Origin: Massilia eburnea
GTDB taxonomy: Bacteria > Pseudomonadota > Gammaproteobacteria > Burkholderiales > Burkholderiaceae_D
Direction of reading: 5' to 3'
Length of the DNA: 64,000 nt
Assembly (NCBI RefSeq): GCF_009720745.1
Contig: NZ_WNKX01000023.1
Coordinates: forward strand, 1-64,000
Shown here: piece by piece, positions 16,471 to 25,535 of the stretch
How the letters are laid out: every line of letters starts with the position of its first letter
Numbering within the stretch: position 1 is the stretch's first letter
Program-made: the position numbers and the translations under genes
The notes under the pieces: generated by a model
Databases searched by the model: none
What the model saw: only the letters and a program-made list of their open reading frames with translations
What the model was told of the DNA's origin: nothing

Positions 16471-19197
16471 ATGAGCACTTCTGCCCTCGTTTCCGCATCC
16501 CGCTTCTACCAGCGCTGGCTGGCCGCCGATCCATCCCGACAGACCAAAATTGATGCCCTAGCGCAATTATCGCTTGCCTCGCTCAATTTTGCTGATGTTT
16601 TGGCAAGCGAACAGGGAGAACTCCCGCTGGCGCGCGGCATGCGCCGCCTGCGCAACCTGGTGCTGGCGACCCTGATCCGGCGCGACCTGGAGGGCAAGGC
16701 CGACCTGGATGAAGTGGTGACCACGATGACGCGGCTGGCCGATTTCGTGATCCAGACCCACCTGGCGGACCTGGACGCCGCCATGCGCCTGGCGCACGGC
16801 GTGCCGATCGGCGCCGATTCGGGCGTGGAGCAGCAATTGATGGTGCTGTCGATGGGCAAAGGCGGCGGCGGCGAGCTGAATGTATCGTCCGATATCGACC
16901 TGATCTTCGTCTACCCGGAAGATGGCGAAACGGCGGCTGGTCCCGGCCAGCGCCAGCTCTCCAACCACGAATATTTTGTACGCCTTGGCAAGCAGCTGAT
17001 TGCCGCCATTGCCGAAATTACCGAGGACGGCTTCACCTTCCGCGTCGACATGGCGCTGCGCCCGAACGGCGCTTCCGGCCCGCTGGCCGCCAGCCTGGGC
17101 ATGGTGGAGAACTACCTGATCGTGCAAGGCCGCGAATGGGAACGCTACGCCTGGGTCAAGGCGCGCGCCGTCACCGGCCGCGCCGAAGACATCGCAGCGC
17201 TGGACGCCATCGTGCGCCCCTTCTGCTTCCGCCGCTACCTCGACTTCGGGGTGATCGACGCGATCCGTTCCATGCACGCCCAGATCCGCGCCGAAGTGGC
17301 GCGCCAGGAACGCCTGCACCCCGAGCGCAGCCACAACGTCAAGCTGGGACGCGGCGGCATCCGCGAAATCGAATTCCTGGCCCAGGTCTTCCAGCTGATC
17401 CGCGGCGGCCGCGACCCGCAGCTGCGCGGCCGCTCCACGCGCGGCACCCTGCTGCTGTTGCCTGAAAAAGGCCTGCTGGGCGCCGACGTGGTGGCGCGCC
17501 TGATGGATGCCTACACCTTCCTGCGCAATCTCGAACACCGCCTGCAATACATCGACGACGCCCAGACCCACACCCTGCCGCCGAAAGACGAAGACCGCCT
17601 GGCCGTAGCGCACATGATGGGCCTGCCCGACGTCGCCACCCTGCTGGCCGACATGGATGCGCACCGCCAATACGTCGCCGAACAGTTCGACGCCATCTTC
17701 GCCGACAAGAGTGGTGGCGGAGGTGACGAAGTCGATCCCGCCACCAGCAATGAATGCGCCGATCCCGACAACCGCGAAGCCATCGAAGCGCGCTTCGCCA
17801 GCCTCGGTTACGAAGACCCGGCCGCCGCCGCCCAGCGCCTGATCGCCACCTGGCAAGCGCCCAAGCTGGCCAGCCTGCCCGACGCCAGCCGCCAGCGCCT
17901 GGTGGCCCTGGTCAACGCCGCCCTGCCCCAGATTGCCCGCGCCGCCGAACGCAACAGCGCCGGCACCAAGCTCGGCACGCTGGGCCGCCTGCTCGACTTT
18001 CTGGAAGCGATCTCGCGCCGCTCCTCCTACCTGTCGCTGCTGACCGAATACCCGCACACGCTGGAGCGCGTGATCACCATGATGCACGCCAGCGGCTGGG
18101 CCGCCAAATTCCTGACCCAGCACCCGATCCTGCTTGACGAACTGCTGGACGACCGCATCCTCAGCGCCGTGTTCGACCCGGCCGCCGCCGCAGCCGAACT
18201 GGAACGCCAGCTGGCCACCGCGCCGGACGACACCGAACGCCAGCTCGACATCCTGCGCGAAGTGCACCACGCCCAGTTGTTCCACCTGCTGGCGCAAGAC
18301 CTGGCCGGTTCGCTGACGGTGGAAAAACTGGCCGACCATTTGAGCGCGCTGGCCGACGTGATCGTCGCCGCTGTCATCAAGGCTGCCTGGCAGACCGTGG
18401 CCAAGCGCCATGTGGAAGTACCGAAGTTTGCCGTAATCGCCTACGGCAAGCTGGGCGGCAAGGAACTGGGCTACGTCTCCGACCTCGACGTCATCTTCCT
18501 GTTCGACGATGAAGACCAGGACGCACCCGGCCTGTATGCCAAGCTGGCGCAGCGTTTCATCACCTGGATGACCTCGCACACCTCGGCCGGCATCCTGTTC
18601 GACATTGACATTGCGCTGCGGCCGGACGGGGCCAGCGGCATGCTGGTCTCCAGCGTCGGCTCGTTTGAAAAATACCAGCACACCTCCGCCTGGCTGTGGG
18701 AACACCAGGCGCTGACACGCGCCCGTTTCTGCGCCGGCGACGCCGCGATTGGCCAACGCTTCGAACAAATCCGCTGCCAGGTGCTGCGCAAGGAACGCCC
18801 CGACGCGGCCGCGCTGAAGCAGGAAGTGCTGGCCATGCGGCAAAAGATGCGCGACGCACGCCCGAACCGCAGCGAGCTATTCGACCTCAAGCAGGATGAA
18901 GGCGGCATGATCGACATCGAATTCATCGTGCAATATCTGGTGCTCCAGCACGCTTCGCGATACCCTGAGCTGACCGGCAATATCGGCAACATTGCCTTGC
19001 TGCATTTAGCCGGTAAGCTTGGCCTGGTGAACGCGGAGCTTGCCGCTGCGGTGGCCGATGCCTACCGCGATATGCGCAAATGGCAACACCAATTGCGCCT
19101 GCAAGGCCTGGAGCAGGCACGCCTCGAACCGGCCAAGGTGGCCGCCCTGGCCGCCAAGGTAAAACAATTATGGCAAACCATCTTTGAAGGAGAGTGA
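16471..19197 (+). CDS. glnE: Bifunctional glutamine synthetase adenylyltransferase/adenylyl-removing enzyme
   Basis: Attaches and removes AMP on the regulatory tyrosine of glutamine synthetase in response to PII and glutamine. The 908-residue protein shows both nucleotidyltransferase modules: the N-terminal removase site GGGELNVSSDIDLIFVYPE (Asp141, Asp143) and the C-terminal transferase site GKLGGKELGYVSDLDVIF (Asp671, Asp673). Linker and GlnD-like helical domains follow each. Length is close to the family norm of about 940. Its substrate, GlnA, is encoded about 25 kb away in this window and carries the modified tyrosine. A small secreted Cache protein gene starts 2 nt after the glnE stop, so the two are co-transcribed. 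Confidence 0.96.
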   Translation: MSTSALVSASRFYQRWLAADPSRQTKIDALAQLSLASLNFADVLASEQGELPLARGMRRLRNLVLATLIRRDLEGKADLDEVVTTMTRLADFVIQTHLADLDAAMRLAHGVPIGADSGVEQQLMVLSMGKGGGGELNVSSDIDLIFVYPEDGETAAGPGQRQLSNHEYFVRLGKQLIAAIAEITEDGFTFRVDMALRPNGASGPLAASLGMVENYLIVQGREWERYAWVKARAVTGRAEDIAALDAIVRPFCFRRYLDFGVIDAIRSMHAQIRAEVARQERLHPERSHNVKLGRGGIREIEFLAQVFQLIRGGRDPQLRGRSTRGTLLLLPEKGLLGADVVARLMDAYTFLRNLEHRLQYIDDAQTHTLPPKDEDRLAVAHMMGLPDVATLLADMDAHRQYVAEQFDAIFADKSGGGGDEVDPATSNECADPDNREAIEARFASLGYEDPAAAAQRLIATWQAPKLASLPDASRQRLVALVNAALPQIARAAERNSAGTKLGTLGRLLDFLEAISRRSSYLSLLTEYPHTLERVITMMHASGWAAKFLTQHPILLDELLDDRILSAVFDPAAAAAELERQLATAPDDTERQLDILREVHHAQLFHLLAQDLAGSLTVEKLADHLSALADVIVAAVIKAAWQTVAKRHVEVPKFAVIAYGKLGGKELGYVSDLDVIFLFDDEDQDAPGLYAKLAQRFITWMTSHTSAGILFDIDIALRPDGASGMLVSSVGSFEKYQHTSAWLWEHQALTRARFCAGDAAIGQRFEQIRCQVLRKERPDAAALKQEVLAMRQKMRDARPNRSELFDLKQDEGGMIDIEFIVQYLVLQHASRYPELTGNIGNIALLHLAGKLGLVNAELAAAVADAYRDMRKWQHQLRLQGLEQARLEPAKVAALAAKVKQLWQTIFEGE

Positions 19198-19198
19198 G

Positions 19199-19654
19199 AT
19201 GAAAGGATTCCTGGCAAGCGTTGCAATGGGTTTCAGCCTGCTGTCCATGCCGGCCTGGGCCGCCGACAAAGGCAGCGCCGACGAGGCAGTAGCGATGGTG
19301 AAAAAAGCCGCGGCCATGATCAAGGCCGAGGGCAAGGAGAAAGCATTTGCCGCTTTCGCCGATGCCGGCAACAAGGATTTCCACGACCGCGACCTGTACG
19401 TATTCGTATATGACTTGAACGGCGTCAATCTCGCGCACGGCAACAATCCCAAGATGGTCGGCAAGAACCTGCTCGAACTGAAGGACCAGGAAGGCAAGCC
19501 ACTGATCCGCCAGATGGTCGACGTCGCCAAGACCAAGGGCAAGGGCTGGGTCGATTACAAATGGCCGAACCCGGTCACCAAGGCCATCGAAGCCAAGTCC
19601 AGCTACGTCGAAAAGGTGGACGACATGCTGGTCGGTTCCGGCATCTACAAATAA
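19199..19654 (+). CDS. Secreted single-Cache-domain protein
   Basis: A 151-residue protein with a signal peptide (MKGFLASVAMGFSLLSMPAWA/A). The rest is one small sensor fold: a long helix (VAMVKKAAAMIKAEGKEKAF), then DLYVFVYDLNGVNLAHGNNPKMVGKN, and the C-terminal VTKAIEAKSSYVEKVDDMLVGSGIYK. This is the typical single Cache (sCache_2) layout of periplasmic ligand-binding proteins. The ATG at 19199 was preferred to one 15 nt upstream because GAAGGAGA lies 6-7 nt before it. It lies immediately behind glnE. No signalling domain is attached, so it may act as a soluble binding protein. Ligand unknown. Confidence 0.85.
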   Translation: MKGFLASVAMGFSLLSMPAWAADKGSADEAVAMVKKAAAMIKAEGKEKAFAAFADAGNKDFHDRDLYVFVYDLNGVNLAHGNNPKMVGKNLLELKDQEGKPLIRQMVDVAKTKGKGWVDYKWPNPVTKAIEAKSSYVEKVDDMLVGSGIYK

Positions 19655-19659
19655 TCCTT

Positions 19660-20238
19660 TTATGCAGCTAGCGGCAGTGCATCGGCGCTGAGGTGGCCTC
19701 GGAAGCGGCCGCTGCTCACGGCGGGGCGCTGCGTTTCGATCGCGTCGGCAAAGAAAACGGCGGGGTCGCCTTGCAGGGTGCGCACATGCCGTTCGAGGTG
19801 GGGGAATGGCGCGAGCTGCAGCCCTGCCTGCGCCACGGCCCAGCGGATGATGGCCACCAGGCTTGCGTCGGCTACCGTGCGCTTGCGCCCATCCAGCCAT
19901 TCGCTTTCCGCCAGCAACTTGTCGAGGCGGGCGCAAGCGAGCACCATGCGCGCTTCGCCGGACTGGAATTCCTCGTGCAGGTAGTCGAGCAGCTTTTCCA
20001 GCTGTTCCGCTTCGGCCGTACCGGCGCGATAGCCGAGCAAGTGGCGGCGGCGGGTAGCGAGGTAGCGCAGGATCACGCGGCAGTCCTGCAGTAATTTGCC
20101 GCCAACTTGCAGCATCGGCCCTGACTGGGCGGTGAATTCCTGACGCAGCAGGCGGTATGGCCGGCACAGCCATTCCAGGGCGACGATCGTACCGAAGGCG
20201 CAGCCTTGGGGGGCGCCGTGATGCAGGATGGGTTCCAT
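19660..20238 (-). CDS. Glutathione S-transferase-like protein
   Basis: A 192-residue protein with a GST-type two-domain outline. The N-terminal part, HGAPQGCAFGTIVALEWLCRPYR, looks like the first thioredoxin-fold strand and helix. The C-terminal helical part has ARLDKLLAESEWLDGRKRTVADASLVAIIRWA, the hallmark GST C-terminal helix with its N-capping Asp. The catalytic residue could be Ser/Cys near residue 13; I cannot assign a class. It is divergent from a WYL-domain regulator with 90 nt between them, a common regulator-target arrangement. Its stop lies 5 nt from the convergent Cache gene's stop. Confidence 0.72.
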   Translation of the reverse strand: MEPILHHGAPQGCAFGTIVALEWLCRPYRLLRQEFTAQSGPMLQVGGKLLQDCRVILRYLATRRRHLLGYRAGTAEAEQLEKLLDYLHEEFQSGEARMVLACARLDKLLAESEWLDGRKRTVADASLVAIIRWAVAQAGLQLAPFPHLERHVRTLQGDPAVFFADAIETQRPAVSSGRFRGHLSADALPLAA

Positions 20239-20328
20239 GTTTGCCTCTTCTTATTGGTTGGGAGAATGAAGGCATTGTGCGGCCTAAATAGGACACTATT
20301 AGCCCTGTTTTAGTGCGAAAATGTCCAG

Positions 20329-21297
20329 ATGTCAAAACCTGCCATCAAAGCCCTGACCATCCTCGAAATGCTGCAAAGCCAGCGCCAGATCTCCGGCGCG
20401 GACATGGCCGAGCGCATCGGCGTCGACCGCCGCACCTTGCGGCGCTATATCGCCATGCTGGAAGAGTTGGGCATTCCAATTGCCGCCGAACGCGGGCGCC
20501 ATGGCGGCTATATGCTGGTGCCCGGTTTCAAGCTGCCCCCGCTGATGTTTACCAATGAGGAAGCGTCGGCCGTTGCACTGGGCCTGCTTGCCGTGCGCTC
20601 GCTGCAGCTGGCCGATACCGCCCCCGCGGTGGCCAGCGCCCAGGCCAAGCTGGAACGCGTGATGCCGCCGGCGCTGCAAGCGAGTACGCAGGCCCTGCGC
20701 GAAACGGCGACGCTGGAAACGCCTGGCCAGCGCTGGACCATGTCGCAAGCGGCGCGCCCTTCACTCACCGGGGAGCTGACTGCGCTGGCCCTTGCGGCCC
20801 AATGCCAGCACCGCGTGCTGTTCCGCTACACGCCGCAGGATGGCACGCCGATGCAGCGCTCCTTCGATCCTTACGGCCTGGTGTTCAGCCACACCCGCTG
20901 GTATGCGGTGGGCATGTGCCGCCTGCGCATGGCAATCCGTTCTTTCCGCCTGGACCGCATTGCCAATGTGGTGGAAACGGGAGAGGTATTCGATAAGCCC
21001 GACAGTTTTGATGCAGCGGCCCAGCTGCAGCATGCGATGGCCACCCTGCCCCGTCCCTTGCCGGTGCAGGTGCTGCTGCATACCGACCGTGCCAGCGCCG
21101 AGCGCGAAGTCGGTAAATATATCGGTCCGCTGGCCGAGGCCGAAGACGGCGTGCGCCTGGCCACCAGCACCACCAGCTATACCTGGTTCGCGCGCATGCT
21201 GGCCTCTTTGAATTTCGATTTCACCATCGAAGGCCCGGAAGAATTGCGCGCCGCCGTGCGCCTGGAAGCGCAGCGGCTGGCGCGCCTGGCCAGCTGA
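20329..21297 (+). CDS. WYL-domain transcriptional regulator, YafY-like
   Basis: A 322-residue regulator with an N-terminal winged helix-turn-helix (residues about 5-60: ALTILEMLQSQRQISGADMAERIGVDRRTLRRYIAML) and a central WYL ligand-sensing domain (about 145-225, with RVLFRYTPQDG and GLVFSHTRWYAVGMCRLR) followed by the WYL C-terminal extension. Proteins of this family sense nucleotides, nucleic acids or small ligands. Start ATG at 20329 (MSKPAIKALT) lacks a strong ribosome site. It is divergent from the GST-like gene, which is the most likely target. Confidence 0.9.
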   Translation: MSKPAIKALTILEMLQSQRQISGADMAERIGVDRRTLRRYIAMLEELGIPIAAERGRHGGYMLVPGFKLPPLMFTNEEASAVALGLLAVRSLQLADTAPAVASAQAKLERVMPPALQASTQALRETATLETPGQRWTMSQAARPSLTGELTALALAAQCQHRVLFRYTPQDGTPMQRSFDPYGLVFSHTRWYAVGMCRLRMAIRSFRLDRIANVVETGEVFDKPDSFDAAAQLQHAMATLPRPLPVQVLLHTDRASAEREVGKYIGPLAEAEDGVRLATSTTSYTWFARMLASLNFDFTIEGPEELRAAVRLEAQRLARLAS

Positions 21298-21298
21298 A

Positions 21299-21370
21299 TT
21301 ACTCGGCTTTGCCGATGTGCTTGCCGAGGGCTAGCGCAGCCAGGCCGCCCGTGATTAATCGTTGCAACAT
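21299..21370 (-). CDS. Possible 23-residue hydrophobic small protein
   Basis: ATG to TAA in the short gap after the WYL regulator, on the opposite strand. The predicted peptide begins MLQRLITGGLAALALGKHIG: a Gly/Ala/Leu-rich stretch that could form one short membrane helix, with basic residues at both ends. The ribosome site is weak (AAGAAAG). It lies downstream of the terminator of receptor 3, so it would need its own promoter, which I do not see. It could be chance; no homologue is known to me. Confidence 0.3.
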   Translation of the reverse strand: MLQRLITGGLAALALGKHIGKAE

Positions 21371-21390
21371 GATTTCAGTCTTTCTTGAAT

Positions 21391-21419
21391 AAAAAAATCC
21401 CCGCTCGAAAGCGGGGATT
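21391..21419 (-). terminator. Rho-independent terminator after receptor 3
   Basis: On the minus strand AATCCCCGC, loop of six, GCGGGGATT, then seven T. It lies 22 nt after the receptor stop codon. Confidence 0.88.
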
Positions 21420-21441
21420 CATCAGGCTAGCTTCTGCCAGC

Positions 21442-24243
21442 TTAGAACTTGTGTTCCAGCGATACGCGCAGAGTACGGCCGCGCAGAGGCGGGTTGCCGG
21501 CACGCATGTCAACCACCGGCTGGCGGTTGAACAGGTTGTCCACGTTGGCATAGAACGTGGTGTTCGTCCACAGGGTGTAAGAACCGTTGACATTAACCAG
21601 CACATCGCGCTTGAGACGGCAGTAATCAGCCGGGATCTCACGTGCCTCGCAACCTTCCGGCGAATTGTTATCGTCGTACTTGTTGGTGATCAGCTTGGTG
21701 CCAGGCAGGTAGGTCACGGTTGCGCCAGCATGCCATGGGCCCTGGGTCCACTGAGTGGAAGCGCGCACGTTATAGCGGTAGTTGGCATAATTGCCGGCCA
21801 GGTTCTCGCTATAAGTATCTTCCACCGTATCCCAGCCGCGGTAGTCCAGCTGATAGTTGGCGCGCAGGGTGTTGCTGATCTTGCCGTAAGAACCGAGATT
21901 GATGCGGTTGTTCAATTCAAAGTCCAGGCCGGCAACTTTGGTGCGGTTCAGGTTCATGTACGACTGTGCAATCGAAGAAATCGGGCCGGTGGTCTGCACG
22001 ATATTCTTGCCAGACAGTTCAAACACGCGCTGCGACATGTTCAGGTCGTCCTGGGTAACCGGGAGGCGACCGACCGAACCTGGATTCTTGTCTTCGAGTG
22101 CCAGAATCTGATCCACAGGCAAGTTGCCGATTTCGTCGCGGCGCACGATGTGGTAGTAGTCCAGGCTCATCGACAGATCCTGAGTAGGCTGCCATACGAT
22201 GCCTGCATTGAAGGTGCGCGACTTTTCTGGCTTGAGGTCCGGGTTGCCAGTGATGTTGACGGCAGCGCTTTCCGAGCAACCTGCATCGCGGGCACGGGTC
22301 GCGTCGGCGACGTCAACGGCATTGCCCTTCTTCAGCTCGTTATACAGCTGGGTCGCAATAGCGCAACGCTTCGGATCCTGAATCCCATTCTGGAAGGCGG
22401 ACAGCTGCACATTGCCAGTTTCGGCATTGTTCGGAGCGCGGAAACCTTCCGAGGCGGTTGCACGCACCATCAGGGTTGGATGTACCTTGTAGAGAATGCT
22501 GAACTTCGGCACGAAGTTCGCATCGGTCTTGCCGACTTTGTCAAAACGCACTGCACCGCTCAGTTCGAGGTCCTTGATGACTGGCGCAGCCAATTCGGCG
22601 TAGGCGGCATAAATATTGCGCGAACCGGTTACGTTGATCGAGCCATAGCCGACGATTTCCGCCTTGGCGATATTGTCGGTTACCCAGGATTCGAAGCTGT
22701 CTCGGCGGTACTCACCACCGACTGCCAATGACATGGCGCCGCCCGGCAATTGCATCAGCTCGTGGCTGGCGCGGAAGTCGACGAAGCTCTGCTTGGATTC
22801 GCCGAGGAAACCGAAGTACGGGAACATCTTCAGCAGCAGGGCCGGATCATTCTTCTGGCCGAACTTGTAGTCGCCGCTCAGGACCGCATCGAGGTAACCC
22901 GCTGCGCTCTTGCTGCCGCGCTGGTTGGTGTCGGAACGGCTGGCCATGGTGCCGATGGCAGTATTCCAGTCCCAACCCATGCTGTTGCCTTCCAGGCCGG
23001 CCATGACACGGTACTGCCTGGCGTGCGCCTTCGACTTGTACATTTCCATATCGTCAGCGTAGCGGTAGCGTAGCTGGACCGGGAAGCTGTACGGGTTGTA
23101 CGGATGGCCCACCGGAAGCATTGGCTCGGTAAAGCTTTCCTGACGCTGCGCGCCGGCGTTATACCAGGTGATCGGGGTCCCGGTGTACTGCATGATTGCC
23201 GGCGCATTGTAGAAGGTGGTCTTGGTGTCCGACAGGGTGACTTCGGCGAAGGCAGTCGTGTCGTTGTTGATCTTCAGGCGGCCGGAAGTCATGAAGTTGG
23301 CACGGTCAGCTGCGGCGTGGATACCAACGCGGGCCCACTGGTCGAAGCGGCACAGGCCGCCTTCCAGGTTTTCCGGTGCGCAACCAGGTGCGGGGGTCGA
23401 GAACGATTTGCCAGCCAGCGTTGGGTCAGCATAGTTCTTCGGATAGCGGCCGAAGTAGTTGCCCGGGGTCGAATAGGTCGAACGCACGCCGAAGGTCGGG
23501 CTCACGTACGTGGTGTACCATTCCGGCACTTGCGGCACGATGGAGCGGTCGTCGTATGGATTGCGGTGGTACAGCTCCAGGTGAGCAAACGCATTCCAGC
23601 CGTCGGCGTTGAAGTCGCCGACGCCGCCGGTGATGGATGCGGTCTGGTCGCGGTTCAGTTGATGCTTGGCCAGCGACTGGCGCGCGCCCGCGCGCAGGGT
23701 CACGCCGTTGAATTCTTTTTTCGTAATAATGTTGACCACGCCTGCGACAGCATCGGAACCGTAAATGGCCGATGCGCCGTCCAGCAGGATTTCTACGTGG
23801 TCGATCACGTCCGCAGGGATCGAGTCAATGTTGACGAAGGTTTCCTGACCACCGTCCGCGGTACCAAAGTTGGAGACGCGACGGAAGTTCAGCAGCACCA
23901 GGGTCGAGTTCTTGCCCAGGTTGCGCAGTGCCAGGCCGGTGGCGCCGGACGCGAAGGAGTTGCCGCTGCCCAGGTCGGTCAGCGCGCCAGTGTTCGAAGT
24001 CAGGGTATCGACCACATCCTTGACGGTGGAAGCGCCGATCGCTTTGATTTCATCGCGGCCCAGAACCTGCACTGGCGAGGCCGTCTGCTCGTCGATGCCA
24101 CGCTTGATGTTGGAACCGGTAACGAGCACCTTCTGGACGACTTGCTGAGGAGCTGCGTCAGTTTGCGCAAATACTACCGATGGTGCGGTCAAGGCCAGCG
24201 CAACGGCGATAACGCTGCGCTTTAATACGAATTGCTTGTTCAA
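21442..24243 (-). CDS. TonB-dependent receptor (receptor 3)
   Basis: Outer-membrane receptor of 933 residues. The start codon is TTG (TTG AAC AAG CAA TTC), supported by GGGAGA 6-10 nt upstream; no in-frame ATG fits the signal peptide. Signal peptide cleavage at about residue 26 (SVVFA/Q). The region VLVTGSNIKR resembles the TonB box of the other receptors. The plug carries LALRNLGKNSTLVLLNFRR and DGASAIYGSDAVAGVVN. The C-terminal strand ends in Phe (SLEHKF). It has a private terminator, and the upstream 257 nt hold its promoter region and the gap terminator. Ligand unknown. Confidence 0.91.
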   Translation of the reverse strand: MNKQFVLKRSVIAVALALTAPSVVFAQTDAAPQQVVQKVLVTGSNIKRGIDEQTASPVQVLGRDEIKAIGASTVKDVVDTLTSNTGALTDLGSGNSFASGATGLALRNLGKNSTLVLLNFRRVSNFGTADGGQETFVNIDSIPADVIDHVEILLDGASAIYGSDAVAGVVNIITKKEFNGVTLRAGARQSLAKHQLNRDQTASITGGVGDFNADGWNAFAHLELYHRNPYDDRSIVPQVPEWYTTYVSPTFGVRSTYSTPGNYFGRYPKNYADPTLAGKSFSTPAPGCAPENLEGGLCRFDQWARVGIHAAADRANFMTSGRLKINNDTTAFAEVTLSDTKTTFYNAPAIMQYTGTPITWYNAGAQRQESFTEPMLPVGHPYNPYSFPVQLRYRYADDMEMYKSKAHARQYRVMAGLEGNSMGWDWNTAIGTMASRSDTNQRGSKSAAGYLDAVLSGDYKFGQKNDPALLLKMFPYFGFLGESKQSFVDFRASHELMQLPGGAMSLAVGGEYRRDSFESWVTDNIAKAEIVGYGSINVTGSRNIYAAYAELAAPVIKDLELSGAVRFDKVGKTDANFVPKFSILYKVHPTLMVRATASEGFRAPNNAETGNVQLSAFQNGIQDPKRCAIATQLYNELKKGNAVDVADATRARDAGCSESAAVNITGNPDLKPEKSRTFNAGIVWQPTQDLSMSLDYYHIVRRDEIGNLPVDQILALEDKNPGSVGRLPVTQDDLNMSQRVFELSGKNIVQTTGPISSIAQSYMNLNRTKVAGLDFELNNRINLGSYGKISNTLRANYQLDYRGWDTVEDTYSENLAGNYANYRYNVRASTQWTQGPWHAGATVTYLPGTKLITNKYDDNNSPEGCEAREIPADYCRLKRDVLVNVNGSYTLWTNTTFYANVDNLFNRQPVVDMRAGNPPLRGRTLRVSLEHKF

Positions 24244-24453
24244 CAGGTTCTCCCTTTTTTGGTTTAGTTACGCCATCCTTTTGGAACGGCTGGGAGGAGT
24301 CTGTCACGGGTTGTTAATATTTGTAAAAGATATTGTTTATATTAATAGAAAGATTGCATTAGTTCGTTGTGATTTAACTACAGAAATACAAGTTACGAAA
24401 GACTCAACAAACAATGTCTTTCGCTTCGGATGTTGCGAACCCAAACGGCCTTC

Positions 24454-24484
24454 GAAAAAAAAGCGCCCCGGAGGGCGCTTTTTG
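24454..24484 (-). terminator. Rho-independent terminator after gap, probably bidirectional
   Basis: AAGCGCCC, loop of four, GGGCGCTT, flanked by an A-run on one side and a T-run on the other. It closes the tkt-gap unit on the minus strand, 17 nt past the gap stop. Confidence 0.86.
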
Positions 24485-24500
24485 CGGCGAGTGCCAGGGA

Positions 24501-25511
24501 TTACTTGGCGGTCATCAGCGCCACAGTGGTATCCAGCATGCGGTTGCTGAAGCCCCACTCGTTGTCGTACCACGACGATACCTTCACCAGGCGGCCCGAC
24601 ACCTTGGTCAGGGTGGCGTCGAAGTTCGACGATGCCGGGTTGTGGTTGAAGTCGACGGAGACCAGAGGCTCGGTCTGGTAGGTCAGCACGCCTTTCAGTG
24701 CGCCTTCCGAAGCTTCCTTCATGATCTTGTTGATTTCTTCAACGGTGGTGTCGCGCTTGGCGATGAAGGACAGGTCAACGATCGACACGTTGATGGTCGG
24801 AACGCGGATGGCGTAGCCGTCCAGCTTGCCGTTCAGTTCAGGCAGCACCAGGCCAACAGCGGCAGCAGCGCCGGTCTTGGTCGGGATCATGGACTGGGTA
24901 GCGGAACGTGCGCGGCGCAGGTCTTCGTGCATCACGTCGGTCAGCACCTGGTCGTTGGTGTAGGCGTGCACGGTGGTCATCAAGCCGGTTTCCAGGCCGA
25001 TGGCGTCGTTCAGCGGCTTGACCAGCGGGGCCAGGCAGTTGGTGGTGCAGGATGCGTTCGAGATCACGGTGTCCGAAGCCTTCAGCACGCCGTGGTTAAC
25101 GCCGTACACGACGGTCGCGTCAACGTCCTTGCCGCCCGGAGCGGAGATGATCACTTTCTTGGCGCCGCCTTTCAGGTGGGCCGAAGCTTTTTCCTTGGTG
25201 GTGAAGAAGCCGGTGCACTCCAGCACCACGTCAACGCCCAGCTCGCCCCATGGGATTTCAGCCGGGTTGCGCTGCGCGAACACGCGGATCTTGTCGCCGT
25301 TCACGATCATGTTGTCGCCTTCCACCGTCACGGTGCCTGGGAACTTGCCGTGGGCGGTGTCGTAGCGGGTCAGGTGGGCGTTGGACTCGGCGTTGCCCAG
25401 GTCGTTAATCGCCACGATCTGGATGTCCTGCTTTTTGCCGCCTTCGTAGAAAGCGCGCAGGACATTGCGGCCGATACGGCCATAACCGTTGATTGCTACT
25501 TTGATCGTCAT
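24501..25511 (-). CDS. gap: Glyceraldehyde-3-phosphate dehydrogenase, type I
   Basis: Cytosolic glycolytic and gluconeogenic enzyme of 336 residues. It has the Rossmann start KVAINGYGRIGRNVLRAF, the catalytic Cys155 in SNASCTTNCLAP, the HAYT segment for the catalytic His, and the C-terminal SWYDNEWGFSNRM. The ATG is preceded by AGGAG. It lies 24 nt after tkt on the same strand, so the two are one operon linking the pentose phosphate and glycolytic routes. The sequence does not tell whether NAD or NADP is preferred. Confidence 0.97.
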   Translation of the reverse strand: MTIKVAINGYGRIGRNVLRAFYEGGKKQDIQIVAINDLGNAESNAHLTRYDTAHGKFPGTVTVEGDNMIVNGDKIRVFAQRNPAEIPWGELGVDVVLECTGFFTTKEKASAHLKGGAKKVIISAPGGKDVDATVVYGVNHGVLKASDTVISNASCTTNCLAPLVKPLNDAIGLETGLMTTVHAYTNDQVLTDVMHEDLRRARSATQSMIPTKTGAAAAVGLVLPELNGKLDGYAIRVPTINVSIVDLSFIAKRDTTVEEINKIMKEASEGALKGVLTYQTEPLVSVDFNHNPASSNFDATLTKVSGRLVKVSSWYDNEWGFSNRMLDTTVALMTAK

Positions 25512-25535
25512 GCTGTTTACTCCTGATGATAGAAA

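Noticed and set aside
20239..20328. Operator for the WYL regulator in the GST-regulator gap
   Set aside because: Short AT-rich words such as GGACACTATT are present but no clear dyad or direct repeat stands out, so no site is claimed.
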